Positions 12,963-25,514 of a stretch of DNA of 64,000 nucleotides are shown in pieces; the first letter of the stretch is position 1; every line of letters begins with the position of its first letter. Source of the stretch: Episyrphus balteatus. Its lineage: Eukaryota > Arthropoda > Insecta > Diptera > Syrphidae. The position numbers and the translations under genes are program-made. Under the pieces are notes generated by a model. The model had not been told where the DNA came from, made no database searches, and saw nothing but the letters and a program-made list of their open reading frames with translations. Where the stretch lies: positions 85,702,973 through 85,766,972 of the forward strand of contig NC_079134.1 of NCBI RefSeq assembly GCF_945859705.1, read 5' to 3'.

Positions 12963-14466
12963 ACATTCATTCCGAGGTTAAACCCTTATTTGACTGGATT
13001 ACAACCTAAATTAAGAACACCCAAAATAAAATACACTAATAACATCAGTAAACTTAATATAAAAATAAAAAACATTGCATAAAGTAAGAAGTATTTTCTA
13101 TCAGAAATTGAAAAACAACACCCAATTTTTGTTGCATTGGTTTAAGGAGTATATAAACTAACTCATTTCAATTCATCGCAGAATAACGGGGCATACTAAA
13201 ACAAAATCAAAAGTTAAAATAATAACTTAACAAAAGTAACAAGTTTTTATATACTTGTTCTAATCCCGAATTGAAATAGAAAACACCATCTAATATTTCC
13301 AAAACTGTATTAATATTGTTAATAAATAACTGAAGAAGAATTCTCCATTTAATTTTTTTTTTATAGATTTCTATCACAACACTTCGATATCGTATATTGA
13401 ATAACACTTACGAAAGTACTTCGCATTGAAATAAAAATGAGGTAGATGTAACAGTTTACTCATTTTTTAACAAGACACGGTCGAAAAAACAAAAAAAACA
13501 TTGACTCAAAAATAAACATTGCACTCACTTTGACAACTTTTTTGGTGTCAATTTTGATTTTCAGAAAATTGACTTTTGATTAATGTCGAATTCCTTTCAC
13601 TGGAAAAATCGAATTTTCGGCGATCTTGAAGCGAATTTTTTCTGAAAATCATGTTCCATAGAAAAAAAATTCGCCTCAAACGAACCAGAATTCGAATTTT
13701 TTTTAATCTCTCTTTTTTGAAAGATTTACACGGATTTGCACAAATACTTGGAACATTTGACATTTCTCAAACGTCAAGCTGAAAGTTTTCTTCGTGATGT
13801 TTGTTTATTTGAGAACACCAACTTCAAATAAAGAGTGAATTATAATCGTATATTGTATTTTTATTGCGGAAAAATATGAAATAAATAAAAAAAAAAAACA
13901 ATGTGCGATCAAAATATATTTTTTCCTGGCATACTTCTTGTGGAAAAGTCAAATTACTGTGACTTTTCTTCCCGTGATTGTCTTCAAGAAATTTTTTCTC
14001 TATAAAACCACAGCATACGGCCAAAATAATTAACCTTTTACTTCATCTTCACTCAGATCTTAATAATAACTGCAATTTCCGTTTGATTCTGATTAAAATA
14101 AATTTATATTACCGAAGAAAATAAACAAAATTATTGATCAAAGAAATTTCTGGTTTTATTTTGAAGAAATTGTTTTGGTTTCAGCTTGACGGTCGTGTAA
14201 AAATTGTTGTCAAATGAGACACATACAATCGCAAAAAGAATTCGGTCTGCTTTCATGTTCCTTTTTAACATCTAAAATTCGATTATTTTGAGGCGATTCA
14301 AAAAATTGAAAGGAATTCGACATAAGTTTTTTTACTGCAAATATTCCTATGTGTGACGTTTAAATGACTGGTCTAACTTGTTTTGACGTTTCTCATGAAA
14401 CTGTGCTGAGTAGCACAAATGTATGCGAAAACAGGTTTTACTTGCAGCCTAAACCTTCTTATAACA
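12963..14466. other. No gene; possible decayed inverted-repeat element
   Basis: No supported gene. TGTCGAATTCCTTTCA at about 13577 recurs inverted near 14310, with further weak inverted matches around AAATTCG motifs. 13575-14325 may therefore be an old MITE-like element of ~750 bp, but the arms are poor. Confidence 0.35.
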
Positions 14467-15284
14467 CTGGTCAACAAAATTGAACATTTTTTTTTGTTAC
14501 AGAAACCAAGGTATACTTTTCTTAAGGTTTTTGGTGCGCTGGGCTCAAATCCGAAGTCAGAAAAATAATTCTATCACATAACGTTTTTGAGATAATCCCG
14601 TTAGAAAATCGAACATGCTACTTTTAACCAGTTTTCGAGATTATTTCTTAGCGTTTGGTTATTTGTTTTAAATAAATTTGTAACGGTTTCTAAAATAGCT
14701 TAAGGCAGGCATGTCAAACTCAATTGTTACTAGGGGCCATTCTGAAAGGGTACAAAACTTAAATAATATGGAAAAATTACCTAATAAAAAAGTCGGATTC
14801 CTTGAAAAAAAATTTATCTCGGTTATTTATGGAATATCCTCAACAATGTTATACCATTTTGAAAAGAGAATTGAACACACCAACTTTTAAGGTAACTTGC
14901 CGAAACTTCGTAGTGCATTTTTTTTTTACACTACGGTTCATTGAATTAAAGTCTTGTAAAATTTTTGGTACTTAGTTGGGTAAAAAAGTAATATTTGCTT
15001 TGAAACTGATGCAGCTGAGTAAAATTTTTTGAATGCATTTGGTAACAGGGCTATTCAAGGTTCCGTAACAAAAGAAAAACTGAGAAAAATTAAGATTTGT
15101 AGTCACGGCACATGAAAACCGTCACCGGGTGACCATTTTTTCGACTCTTTTTTCAAATGCCCATAACTCACAAAATATATGGCTGCGATTTTTTTAATTA
15201 TTTTTCTGATAGCTGTCACCACCTACCCTATCTACCGTTTTCGTTTCGTCGTTAACTTTTGGGACACCCTGTAAATATTTTTTT

Positions 15285-16145
15285 TTCTTCTTCGAGAAAT
15301 CTCAAGTTGATATGAACGTGTTTGGTATATCTCATGTTTATTTATTTGCTTTTAATAGCAAATCTCGAAAAGTTTTTGCCAATCGCTTTCAAATGTTGAC
15401 ATTTTGACATTATTTACATTCCTGTAAGTTCTTATATTGTTATATTTTTCTCACTAGTAATTAAAAAAAACATCCGAGATTCTAAATGGAACGTTATGTC
15501 AAAATTTGAAAGCGATTGGCAAAGAACTTTTCGAGATTTGCTATGAAAAGCAAATAAACATGAGATATCGTCGCCCTAGTATTGAAGTGCCGTATACGCC
15601 ATTTTTACATTTTTGGGAAATCGCATTTAAATGTTCGGAAGATAATTGCGAAAGAACTAACCGCTGGTATTTTTTGATATTTTAGTATGATATATAATTA
15701 AAATGTGTTTTATATACATGTTATTGGACATCTGCAATTCGTTTAGTTTTCAAAATATTTAAATTTTTGTCCAAAATGAGTTTGCCGTATACGCCATGAA
15801 AATCAGAAGTTTCTTTTATTCATATACACGTACGTCAAAAAAAACATAACGTACGTCAAAACAATTCTCAAAATTTTCTTGCATTGCATGAAAAATTTGA
15901 CGTAAATGCCAAAATTTCTTGTTTTTGTCAAAACAATAGTGAATATCTCGGCAACGAAAAAAGATAGAAAAAAACGGATAGCAGATTTGAAAATAGCAAC
16001 TTCGAAAACATACGACTGCATACCTAGTTCAAAAAATGCAATTTGGCGTATACGGCACTCCAATACTAGGGCGACGATATACCAAAAACGTTCATTTCAA
16101 CTTAAGATTTCTCGAAGAAGAAAAGAGATATTTAAGGGATTTAAA
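15285..16145. repeat. Inverted repeat inside PAL3
   Basis: The arm 15285-15420 (with GCGATTGGCAAA on the reverse strand and CTCGAAAAG) is inverted at 15480-15568 and 16081-16145. The right arm is interrupted by the 508-bp MITE at 15569-16076. No coding frame. Confidence 0.7.
15569..16076. mobile_element. 508-bp MITE with ATAT duplication
   Basis: Termini CGTCGCCCTAGTATTG and its inverse, extended by GTGCCGTATACGCC on both sides. It is flanked by ATAT (15565-15568 and 16077-16080). The intact site is visible in the opposite arm near 15330 (GGTATATCTCATG inverted), which has a single ATAT. No coding capacity seen. Confidence 0.8.
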
Positions 16146-16960
16146 CGGATTTAGAAAGAAAATTATTTTAGAAACCGTTAGAAATTTATTTGATATAAAT
16201 AACCAAACGCTAAGAAATAATCTCGAAAACTGGTAAAAAGCGGCATTTTCAATTTTCTAACGGGATTATAGTCCGGTCAATTTAGACATTCGAGGTTACA
16301 TTAATTCCCAGCAAGCTGAAAATTGGTAGGATTGTTGTTAACACCATAAATTAAATCTAAAAAGTCCTCATCGATCCGAGGTCTGGAAAAAAATTTACGG
16401 GGGGTCAAAGGTCACAAAAACTGGTTTTTCACGATTTTCAGCAAAACGGTAAGTCTTATCAAAAAATTTTCAACGCAAGAATTGTAGACCAGATTATTAT
16501 ATATAAAAAGTGTCATGAAACTTTTTTTCCTAAGACCCACCGTTTCTTAGGTATAACTATTCAAAAAGTTGAAGTTGATTTGTAATCGTCATAATCTGGC
16601 CTATTCTGAAAAAAAACTCCTAACTGAAAAGTTCCTGAAATTTTATTATTTTTTGAGCTTGATTTTTTTTCTTCAATGGTTAAGAATACGGGGAAAGCAA
16701 AAAAAAATGGAAATTTTCGCCATTTTTTCCGATTGGGGCCCTTCTCCCGAAACCATTTCCCTAGGAATTTTTGTTTAGATTATGTCTGAATATATACAGG
16801 GTGTGCAATAGAAAATGGACAACCCTAACACGGCTGATAGCTACACTTATGACTGTTCTAAAAAGAGATAGAAAAAAGTTCTATCGCAACCAGTTCATAA
16901 AATATTGGCTTTTTTTCGTTCAGTGTATTTTAAATTTTATCATCTTATGTTTTTTTTGCA

Positions 16961-17250
16961 GGTGGCCATGGCACAGAGGAATGAGTAGATGACTTCAGAG
17001 CCAGACATCGTGGGTTCGAACCCAACGGTCGGCTCAGAAGTTTTTTCTAAATCGCCAGCTTAACTGAAGCCACCTGTGCGATAACATGAGACAATTGTCA
17101 ACGATGTCTCCCCCTCTGTGCCACGTAGTTATGTGTTATACATATGTGTTTCTGTTGTTCTTTCTTTCTTTGTCTTTCTCTCTGTTGTATTAATGTCTTG
17201 TGCTGTATCAGCAAAATGGACTAAGTTTCCGAAGCTGTAGTGTGTGTCTA
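16961..17250 (+). repeat. tRNA-derived SINE
   Basis: An RNA polymerase III type B box (GGGTTCGAACCC, 17012-17023) lies about 40 bp after an A-box-like TGGCACAGAGGAATGAGTAG. The following ~200 bp are unrelated to tRNA and end in a CTTT-rich tract. The tRNA-like part cannot fold as a complete tRNA, so this is a SINE and not a tRNA gene. Confidence 0.65.
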
Positions 17251-17259
17251 GTCCGTATA

Positions 17260-20200
17260 GTCTATTGAATAGACCCTTTTGGATGGAACAAATTCGTTCA
17301 AGAGTTTTTATTGGCGATTATGATTCCTTGGCATACAAGAATACTCCAGCCAAAAGTGCTACTAAATCCGTTGGTGCATTTCTGAGAAAACGGCAACACT
17401 GGTCGGTTTTCAGTTTTTTTGATTTAACTCGAAAACCAAGCCTGACTTTGAAATGGTTCAAAGACACTTTTCATAGCAAATTAAATTTTCTGTCAAGTTA
17501 AGATGGTTAAAAAATTTTAAAAATTATTTTTGACTAAAATTCTAACCTAAAATCAAAGAAAAAAAAGTTAAAAAATTGACAATTTTATTTTTTTTTACTA
17601 AATCAAGGGCCATTTAGTGTATGTAGCCGGGACGTCCAAACTTTGTACTAATGAAATAAAGTAGAGGTAAAATCCTTTGATAATATGCAATTTTTATTTT
17701 TTTTTGTCAAGAAACAACTTAAATGTACCTATTCAAAAATTAGCACTTTTTCTAAATTTTTGACTTTTTTAGTTAAAAGCAAGTTTTTAAAACTCGATAA
17801 AATCGTATTAATTGGTAACTTTTAGACTTTTAAAGTAAACATACTTCGAGGGATTGATTTAATATAAATTAAATATGACAAACAAACAAATTTATTTGCA
17901 TCCTTATGGCCTTTTGTGCAATTTTGTGTATGTGCATTTTTATAAATTCGGGTCGAATGGATGGACGGAGAGCCATTAGCTTTGGTCTATTGTATAGAAG
18001 AACATTTAATACCAACTCTTTTACTGTTTTCAATGGCCTGAAGAACAATTCTTGTAAAATCCGCGACTAACGAAAAGTTTCTCTTGAAAAACGAACAAAA
18101 TACTCTAATGAGTTTGAAACAAAATAGATCAGGCAAATTAGTAAATCAAATTGCACTTTTCGCGGGACAAATTTTTTTCATGGAACGTGTTTAGGTGAAT
18201 GTCCTTATCGTAAAAGTGAATTTTTTGGGATGATAAGATATCGGGAACAGCCGCCATCTTGGAAAAGAGGTCGGTGCCGTTTTTATTTTATAACTCCATT
18301 TTTACTCATTTAAACCAAAAATGTCCCAGGATAGACTTATTATCAATTAAATTATCTAAAAAATGATATACAAATGAATTCCGTGAGTTAGTTAAATTCA
18401 ATTTTATAGTCGGTCAAAGTCCGGGTTCTTCTCGCAAGGTTAAGACAATATGACGTTTTTTCAAATATCTGAAGAACTTTTGATTTGTTTGGGATTTTCT
18501 TAAAGAATGAATTATAGCACTTTTAATTATCTATGAAATGAGCCCTTTATCGTTCCTGTAACCAACATAATGTATGAGCCACCTAACGTCGAAGTTCACA
18601 TTCTACTAGTCAAAAGTGAGAAAATAACAAGTTTTCTTCTATTAGATCGAGCAAATTTTTTAAATGGAGGCATAACCAAAATATAAGTAAACAGTTTTTT
18701 AACTATATTCGTCTAAATATTGAATTCAAAGTTTGAAATCTTTAATGTTAACCTTTATATGGTTTTCGAGGTTTTAAATGAAGTGAATTTTCCAATTAAT
18801 GTGAATAAGCTAAAGTGACATTATTTATAATTCTAAATATAAGAACTGATGCCCTGTCATTTTTCCTAAACATGAACACCTCAATCTCAGCATTACGATA
18901 AGTATAACTCAAGATATGAGGCGTGTAAGCCGTTATGTTTTCGAGACTATTGTGTTTAATTTTTGATTGTTTATTTGAACTATTGAAATGTTCAGTTAAA
19001 AAATCGTATATCATGACTTCGACGTTTGGTTGCTTCTGCAATGTGATGGTTACAAAAACAATAAAGGGTTCATTTCATCGATAATTAAAAGTGCTATAAT
19101 TCATTCTTTAAGAAAATCCCAAACAAATAAAAAGTTCTTCAGATATTTGGAAAAATGTCATATTGTCTTAACCTTGCGAGAAGAACCTGGACTTTGACCG
19201 ACTATAAAATTGAATTTAACCAGTTCACGGAATTCATTTGTATATCATTTTGTTAGATAATTTAATTTATAATAAGTCTATCCTTGGACATTTTTGGTTT
19301 AAATGAGTAAAAATGGAGTTATAAAATAAAAACGGCACCGACCTCTTTTCCAAGATGGCGGCTGTTCCCGATATCTTATCATCCCAAAAAATTCACTTTT
19401 ACTATAAGGACATTCACCTAAACACGTTCCATGAAAAAAATTTATCCCGCGAAAAGTGCAATTGGATTTACTAATTTGCCTGAGCTATTTTGTTTCAAAC
19501 TCATTAGAGTATTGTTTTCGTTTTTCAAGAGAAACTTTTCGTTGGTCGCAGATTTTTCAAGAATTGTTTTTCAGGCCATTGAAAACAGTAAAAGAGTTGG
19601 TATTAAATGTTCTTCTATGCAATAGACCAAAGCTAATGGCTCTCCGTCCATCCATTCAACCCGTATTTATAAAAATGCACATACACAAAATTGCACAAAA
19701 GGCCATAAGGATGCAAATAAATTTTTTGTCTGTCATATTTAGTTTATATTAAATCAATCCCTTGAAGTATGTTTACTTTTAAAGTCTAAAAGTTACCAAT
19801 TAATACGATTTTATCGAGTTTTAAAAAAACTTGCTTTTAACTAAAAAAGTCAAAAATTTTGAAAAAGTGCTAATTTTTGAATAGGTACATTTAAGTTGTT
19901 TCTTGACAAAAGAAATTAAAAATTGCATATTATGAAAGGATTTTACCTCTACTTTATTTCATTTGTACAAAGTTTGGTACGTCCAAACTTTGTACAAATG
20001 AAATATACAAAATGCCCCTTGAATTAGTAAAAAAAATAAAATCGTCAATTTTTTAGCTTTTTTTTCTTTGATTTTAGGTTAGAATTTTAGTCAAAAATAA
20101 TTTTTAAAATTTTTTAACCATCTTAACTTGACAGAAAATTTAATTTGCTATGAAAAGTGTCTTTGAACCATTTCAAAGTCAGGCTTGGTTTTCGAGTTAA

Positions 20201-20374
20201 ATCAAAAAAACTGAAAACCGACCAGTGTTGCCGTTTTCTCAGAAATGCACCAACGGATTTAGTAGCACTTTTGGCTGGAGTATTCTTGTATGCCAAGGAA
20301 TCATAATCGCCAATAAAAACTCTTGAACGAATTTGTTCTATTTTTGCTCTGGAGCTCGGGTCTATTAAATAGAC
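17260..20374. mobile_element. PAL2 foldback element, copy B (complete)
   Basis: Arms of more than 1.2 kb are inverted around a loop near 18500-19100. Each end is itself a small hairpin (GTCTATTGAATAGAC and GTCTATTAAATAGAC). The two ends differ just inside: one reads CCCTTTTGGATGG, the other CCCGAGCTCCAGAGC. It is nearly identical to copy C at 42760-45861, including the loop. A loop frame of 81 codons (18796-19041, minus) is identical in both copies, but there is no family I recognise and no sign of expression. Confidence 0.9.
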
Positions 20375-21325
20375 TACGTAGATTTATCTTCAGATTAGAT
20401 TAATATGTAATGTAATGTAATCTTATGTTTTTAAAGCTTTTATGTACTCATACAATTATTGTAGAAAATGATAAAAAAAAGAAATAACTAAAATTCATAC
20501 ATTCGTGGTTGTAGTGAACGAAAACATAAGATGATAAAATTTAAAATACACTGAACGAAAAAAAGCCAATATTTTATGAACTGGTTGCGATAGAACTTTT
20601 TTCTATCTCTTTTTAGAACAGTCATAAGTGTAGCTATCAGCCGTTTTAGGGTTGTCCATTTTCTATTGCACACCCTGTATATATTCAGATATAATCTAAA
20701 CAAAAATTCCTAGGGAAGTGGTTTCGGGAGAAGGGCCCCAATCGGAAAAAATGGCGAAAATTTCCATTTTTTTTTGCTTTCCCCGTATTCTTAACCATTG
20801 AAGAAAAAAAATCAAGCTCAAAAAATAATAAAATTTCAGGAACTTTTCAGTTAGGAGTTTTTTTCAGAATAGGCCAGATTATGACGATTACAAATCAACT
20901 TCAACTTTTTGAATAGTTATACCTAAGAAACGGTGAGTCTTAGGAAAAAAAGTGTCATGACACTTTTTATATATAATAATCTGGTCTACAATTCTTGCGT
21001 TAAAAATTTTTTGATAAGACTTTTTGCTGAAAATCGTGAAAAACCAGTTTTTGTGACCTTTGACCCCCCGTAAATTTTTTTCCAGACCTCGGATCGATGA
21101 GGACTTTTTAGATTTAATTTATGATGGTGTTTACAACAATCCTACCAATTTTCAGCTTGCTGGGAATTAATGTAACCTGACCCCCTTATTTTAGTCTAAT
21201 TTGACCGGACTATTATCTTAACAACGTGATGTGATAGAATTATTTTTACTTCGAGCTCAGCACCCAAAAAACCTATAGAAAAGTATATCTTAGTGTCTGT
21301 AACAAAAACCTTGTTGACCAATGTA

Positions 21326-22462
21326 AGCGAATAAGAAGAAACCTTTATATGGGAAGCATGTAAAATAAATATAAGCCCTGTTCCTTTGGGAGGTGGCAAA
21401 GTACTACTAGTAGTTCACTAGCGATTTTCAATGGAACGCACTTTAAACGAATTCAATACAAATTGTATCTACTCGGGAAGAAGAGCATGAGTAGATGATA
21501 GTACTAGATTAACGAAAACATCTACTATTAGTAGACTACCACTTCCAATGGAACAGGGCTAATTAGTCTTGAAGTTGCAGTTGGTGATATTTTCAGTATT
21601 AATTGGCTTGTGAAAGTAATTTTTGTATTTTTTTCTTGTGAGCGCTTTGCATGTTTTTGTGGGGTGCTGTGGGTATTTTTTAGTAAATTCTCTATCTATC
21701 ATTCAAAGCTCTAAAGTGCTGCAGAAGAGCTGCGAAAATATTTTTATTTCACATTTAAAATGGTGTCAAAAAAAAGCTCTTAGTACTTTTTCGTGCGTTT
21801 GAATAAAACTTTTATTTTATATTATTTAAATATCAAGGTTCAAGAAAGTAAATAAGTTTTTATTTCACAGGATGTTTCAGTTTTTTATTTGGTGCGGTTG
21901 GTAGCCTTGTGGTACAATAATTTGGAAGTATTGAAACTATCGATAGTTTTGTGAAGTATCGATATACTCGATATTTTTTTGTTATCGATGCTATCGATAG
22001 ACTGTCGAAGTTTAACCAACACTAAATTAACAGTTAAATTAATTTTTAATGGAAAACATGCAATGTATTTGTGCAAAAGAGAACAAAAACAGCGAAAAAA
22101 ACGATAAACAATGTAAAAAATTTCGATTTTTTTTAATTTTTTCAAAAAAATCACTAAATTTTCAAATAAATTGTTCAAAATAGTTTATAATGTCTTCCTA
22201 CTGGTAGGAAATAACGTTTGAGCAGAATTTTTAGCAATATAAATATTGTTTTTGGTTGAAAAATTACTAAAAAAAGTGGAAAATTCTCAAAATAATTGAA
22301 AATCTTTCAAAAAAAATTTTGTTCGAAGTCGTACCGATAAATCGAAAAACTAATGACGTCAATCGATTTATCGGGTCCGAAATAGGGCGAAACAGTTATT
22401 CGCGCGCCTGTCAAGAATTTCGACTTGCACAGTGTTATGTATTAAGAATCACTTAAATTTGA
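21326..22462. other. No gene; cluster of TATCGAT motifs
   Basis: Between PAL3 and the Polinton I see no gene. At 21936-22010 there are several CTATCGATAG/TATCGATA-type palindromes within 75 bp. A TGACGTCA stands at 22354-22361 next to ATCGATTTATCG. Confidence 0.5.
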
Positions 22463-22468
22463 CACCCT
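22463..22468. repeat. Polinton target-site duplication, left
   Basis: CACCCT directly precedes the Polinton terminus and is repeated exactly at 59378-59383. Six bp is the normal duplication length for Polinton integrases. Confidence 0.95.
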
Positions 22469-22775
22469 AGTAGGTACTAGGACACTTGAGACTGGGAACT
22501 TTTTTTATTTAATCGGTTTTTAATTGTTTATTAATTGGTTTGTTTTTCTTTGTCGGGCCGAGTGGCGCCCAAGTCGCTTCAGTTTTATCTTTTAACGACT
22601 TTTTAATTGTTTTTTTTTTTTTACGTCGGGCGTGAGGCGCGCACAAGTAGATTGAGATTTTTTTAGGATCTTTTTCATTCAAAAAAGAATGTTTAGATGT
22701 TGGTCTGTTTGGTGGTGGTTTTAGATGACATTATAAGATGTAGGTCATAAATGTGCAAGGGATCTTTTTTATGTC
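22469..22775. repeat. Polinton left terminal inverted repeat, outer part
   Basis: Close to an exact inverse of 59060-59377. The repeat then continues at about 24500-24682, matching 58873-59060. The gap between the two parts is filled by a tandem duplication of the subterminal unit and by the 22993-24330 insertion. Confidence 0.9.
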
Positions 22776-24515
22776 GGGTACGAGGTGCGCACAAGTAGAT
22801 TGAGATTTTTCTTAAGGATATTTTTTCATTCAAAAAGAATGTTTTGATGTTGGTCTGTTTGGTGGTGGTATGAGAAGACATTATGAGATGTCGGTCAAAA
22901 ACTTTGAAAGGCTATATCTTTTGAAGGAAGCGTTTTTTCGAAAAAATTACGTTATTTTGAGATCCAATATATTCTTAACATGTATGTATAATAGGGTGGG
23001 TCAAAAAAATTGATATTCTTTTTTTTTAATTGGTACTCCAAAAAATCGATTGCTAGACCCCTCTAGAATATACACACCAAATATGAGCTCTTTATATTAA
23101 TGGGAAGGTCCTCCGCTTTGCAATTTTCCATTTTTACATCAAGCTTTTACTAAAAAAAAATAATTTTTTTATTAATTGACTTTTTAGCAAATTTCTTTTC
23201 ATATTCTTGTAGGAAATTGAACGCTCTACAAAAAAGGCCTTATACACTTTTTTCGTTTATCTAACCGTTGAATAGATATTTGAGGTCCAAAAATCGAGAA
23301 AATCTTTAAAAATTCGTTTTTTGTTCTTAATTTTGTAACAAATTGAAAAATTATAATGATTAAACGCGCAAGACATATTCTTGTTGGAAATTGATTGCTC
23401 CACAAAAAAGGTCTTGTTAACTTTTTTCATTAATCTAACCATTCTAAAGATATTCGAGGTCAAAGTTAAAAAAAAATATAAAAACATTTTATATTTTTAA
23501 AAAATTTCTAATTCACTGAAACTTCATTATTTTCAAATTAGCAAGATATATTCTTGTAGGGGCTTAAACGTTCTACAAAAAATTCCTTAGAATGAAATTG
23601 ATTGCTTTAACCGTTTAGAAGATATTCGTATCCAAACCAATGCTCACTGATTTCAATAGTTTTCTTATGACCCGTATGCATTGCGATTTGGATACGAATA
23701 TCTTCTAAACGGTTAAAGCAATCAATTCCATTCCAAGGAATTTCTTGTAGAACGTTTAAGCCCCTACAAGAATATATCTTGCTAATTTGAAAATAATGAA
23801 GTTTCAATGAATTAGAAATTTTTTAAAAATATAAAATGTTTTTATATTTTTTTTTTACTTTGACCTCGAATATCTTTAGAATGGTTAGATTAATGAAAAA
23901 AGTTAACAAGACCTTTTTTGTGGAGCAATCAATTTCCAACAAGAATATGTCTTGCGCGTTTAATCATTATAATTTTTCAATTGCTACAAAATTAAGAACC
24001 AAAAACGAATTTTTAAAGATTTTCTCGATTTTTGGACCTCAAATATCTATTCAACGGTTAGATAAACGAAAAAAGTGTATAAGGCCTTTTTTGTAGAGCG
24101 TTCAATTTCCTACAAGAATATGAAAAGAAATTTGCTAAAAAGTCAATTAATAAAAAAATTATTTATTTTTAGTAGAAGCTTGATGTAAAAATGGAAAATT
24201 GCAAAGCGGAGGACCTTCCCATTAATATAAGGAGCTCATATTTGGTGTGTATATTCTAGAGGGGTCTAGCAATCGATTTTTCGGAGTACCAAATCAAAAA
24301 AAAAATTTTCGATTTTTTTGACCCACCCTAATGTATAATATCTATTTTTAGAAGCAAAAAAAAAAACAATTAAGATTGTTTCTCTCTCTGTAGCGCACAA
24401 GCATTTTTCCTTACGACCTTGTTCACTGAAGAAGGGAGTGTTTTCTAGGGTTGGTCTGTTTGGTGTGATTTGAGACGGCATCATTGGGTGCTGGTCATGA
24501 ATGTGAAAAGGGATC
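22690..24515. repeat. Three copies of a subterminal Polinton unit
   Basis: A ~75-bp unit beginning GTTGGTCTGTTTGGTGGTGG and running through the CATTATAAGATG/GGTCATAAATG blocks occurs at about 22698, 22852 and 24451 on this side, but once in the right repeat. The CGGGYRYGAGGCGCGCACAAGTAG block just before it is also doubled (22627 and 22777). The left repeat has therefore expanded relative to the right one. Confidence 0.75.
22993..24330. mobile_element. 1.3-kb palindromic element with AGGGTGGGTC ends
   Basis: Almost the whole element is two inverted arms of ~640 bp around a ~50-bp loop near 23640-23690. Ends are AGGGTGGGTCAAAAAAAT and its inverse. ATGTATAAT stands on both sides (22984-22992 and 24331-24339), a likely 9-bp target duplication. 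Related ends are found on the 338-bp element at 32593-32930. Mirror-image open frames in the arms are not coding. Confidence 0.85.
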
Positions 24516-24682
24516 TTTTGAGGAGCTGCTGTGTGTGTTTATTATGCAATGTCACTGAGGATCGCTATTAGAAAATATGACACAAGAGCATTACTTGTAA
24601 AAAAAAATAGAATATAGGTCGTTGCTGTGTTTGAAGGGTGGCCATAGCTAGATGTAGGTATTTTATAGCTGTGTGTCATAGG
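24500..24682. repeat. Polinton left terminal inverted repeat, inner part
   Basis: Matches the inverse of about 58873-59060, including TGCAATGTCACTGAGGATCG and AGGTCGTTGCTGTGT. A further decayed relative of GCTAGATGTAGGTATTTTAT appears at 24940-24960, so this subterminal zone was once repeated more often. Confidence 0.75.
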
Positions 24683-24960
24683 ATATATTAACACGTTAGC
24701 GTTGATTGTGTTGTTATTTGAGATGGAGTAGGATGGTCATGAATGTAAAAGAAATTTTGTTGTGGATAACTTATGGACATGAGAAAAGTGTTCCATGTAC
24801 GTTCTCGTAGTTTTAGTGGCACTAAAATGTGCCTTAATTCAGTGGCATACAAATCAATGGAAATATGAAGTCGTCGAAAGTCGTTAGTGGTTTAAGTAAT
24901 TTTTTTTTATGGAGAGATATGTTTAAATTATCGCTATAGCTAGATAGGTATACCTTTTAT

Positions 24961-25514
24961 ACAGGGTGGCTGATGAATATCGCTACATTAAAAAATTCAA
25001 ATAACTTTTTTTTCAGTGTATGGAATTTATTTTTCTTTTATTCATGTTAAAGCGCATTCAATTTTATTAAATATAGCTTAATAAGTTTTAAAAATAATTA
25101 ATTTTAAATGCCTTCTCTGGTCGTTAATGCATGTGAGGTGCCTTAAAAAAAAGTTGTTTTTTGAAGATTTGAGACAGGAATAAACACAAATATTTCTCGA
25201 ATGGATTGTTTTCTTTCATTCAAATTTGTTGGTTTTGCTTTGCGGCCTTCCTGTTTTCAATAAACTCAAAAGAAAAAGTCGGATGCAGTTAGTGCAAGCG
25301 ATTTGGGGTTTCAAGGGAATGGTAAAATCATGCATATGAGCTTATCGGAAAATTTTCGTAGGAATTCTGCGAAAACATTATCCATTTTCTATTATGCATT
25401 TTTGTTAAATCTAAAAACCAATCTGTAAAATAAAAAAAAAATTAAGCAGATTCACTAAGTAGAAAAAAAGTTATTAAAGTTTTTTTTGGTAGCGGCTTTC
25501 ATCAGCCACCCTGT
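24961..25514. mobile_element. 554-bp MITE with ACAGGGTGGCTGATGAA ends
   Basis: Terminal inverted repeats of 17 bp: ACAGGGTGGCTGATGAA at the left and its inverse ending at 25514. It sits in Polinton sequence whose continuation (TTTTAT then ATTTGTGTGTC) can be compared with the repeated unit at 24660-24680. Target duplication at most 2-3 AT bases. No gene. Confidence 0.75.

Larger units (their letters stand above)
16270..21211. mobile_element. PAL1 foldback element, copy A, with 5-bp duplication ATTAT
   Basis: Ends AGTCCGGTCAA and TTGACCGGACT are flanked by ATTAT on both sides (16265-16269 and 21212-21216). The unoccupied site can be read in the left arm of PAL3 (near 14610, inverted) and has ATTAT once. 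The arms are about 700 bp (16270-16960 and 20490-21211). The original loop is filled by a tRNA-derived repeat and by PAL2. Copy B is at 47945-50715 in the opposite orientation. Short open frames in the arms mirror each other and do not look coding. Confidence 0.85.
14467..21325. repeat. PAL3 foldback element, interrupted by nested elements
   Basis: The left arm (about 14467-14705, from CTGGTCAACAA through TTCTAAAATAGC) is the inverse of a right arm split in two: about 16170-16269 and 21217-21325. The split is caused by PAL1 inserted at 16270-21211. Similarity between arms is clear but imperfect, so this layer is older than the elements within it. The interior at 14710-15280 holds no gene; it includes a GGCATGTCAAACTCA motif of the kind seen at ends of some hAT-derived MITEs, but I find no partner end. 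Confidence 0.8.
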
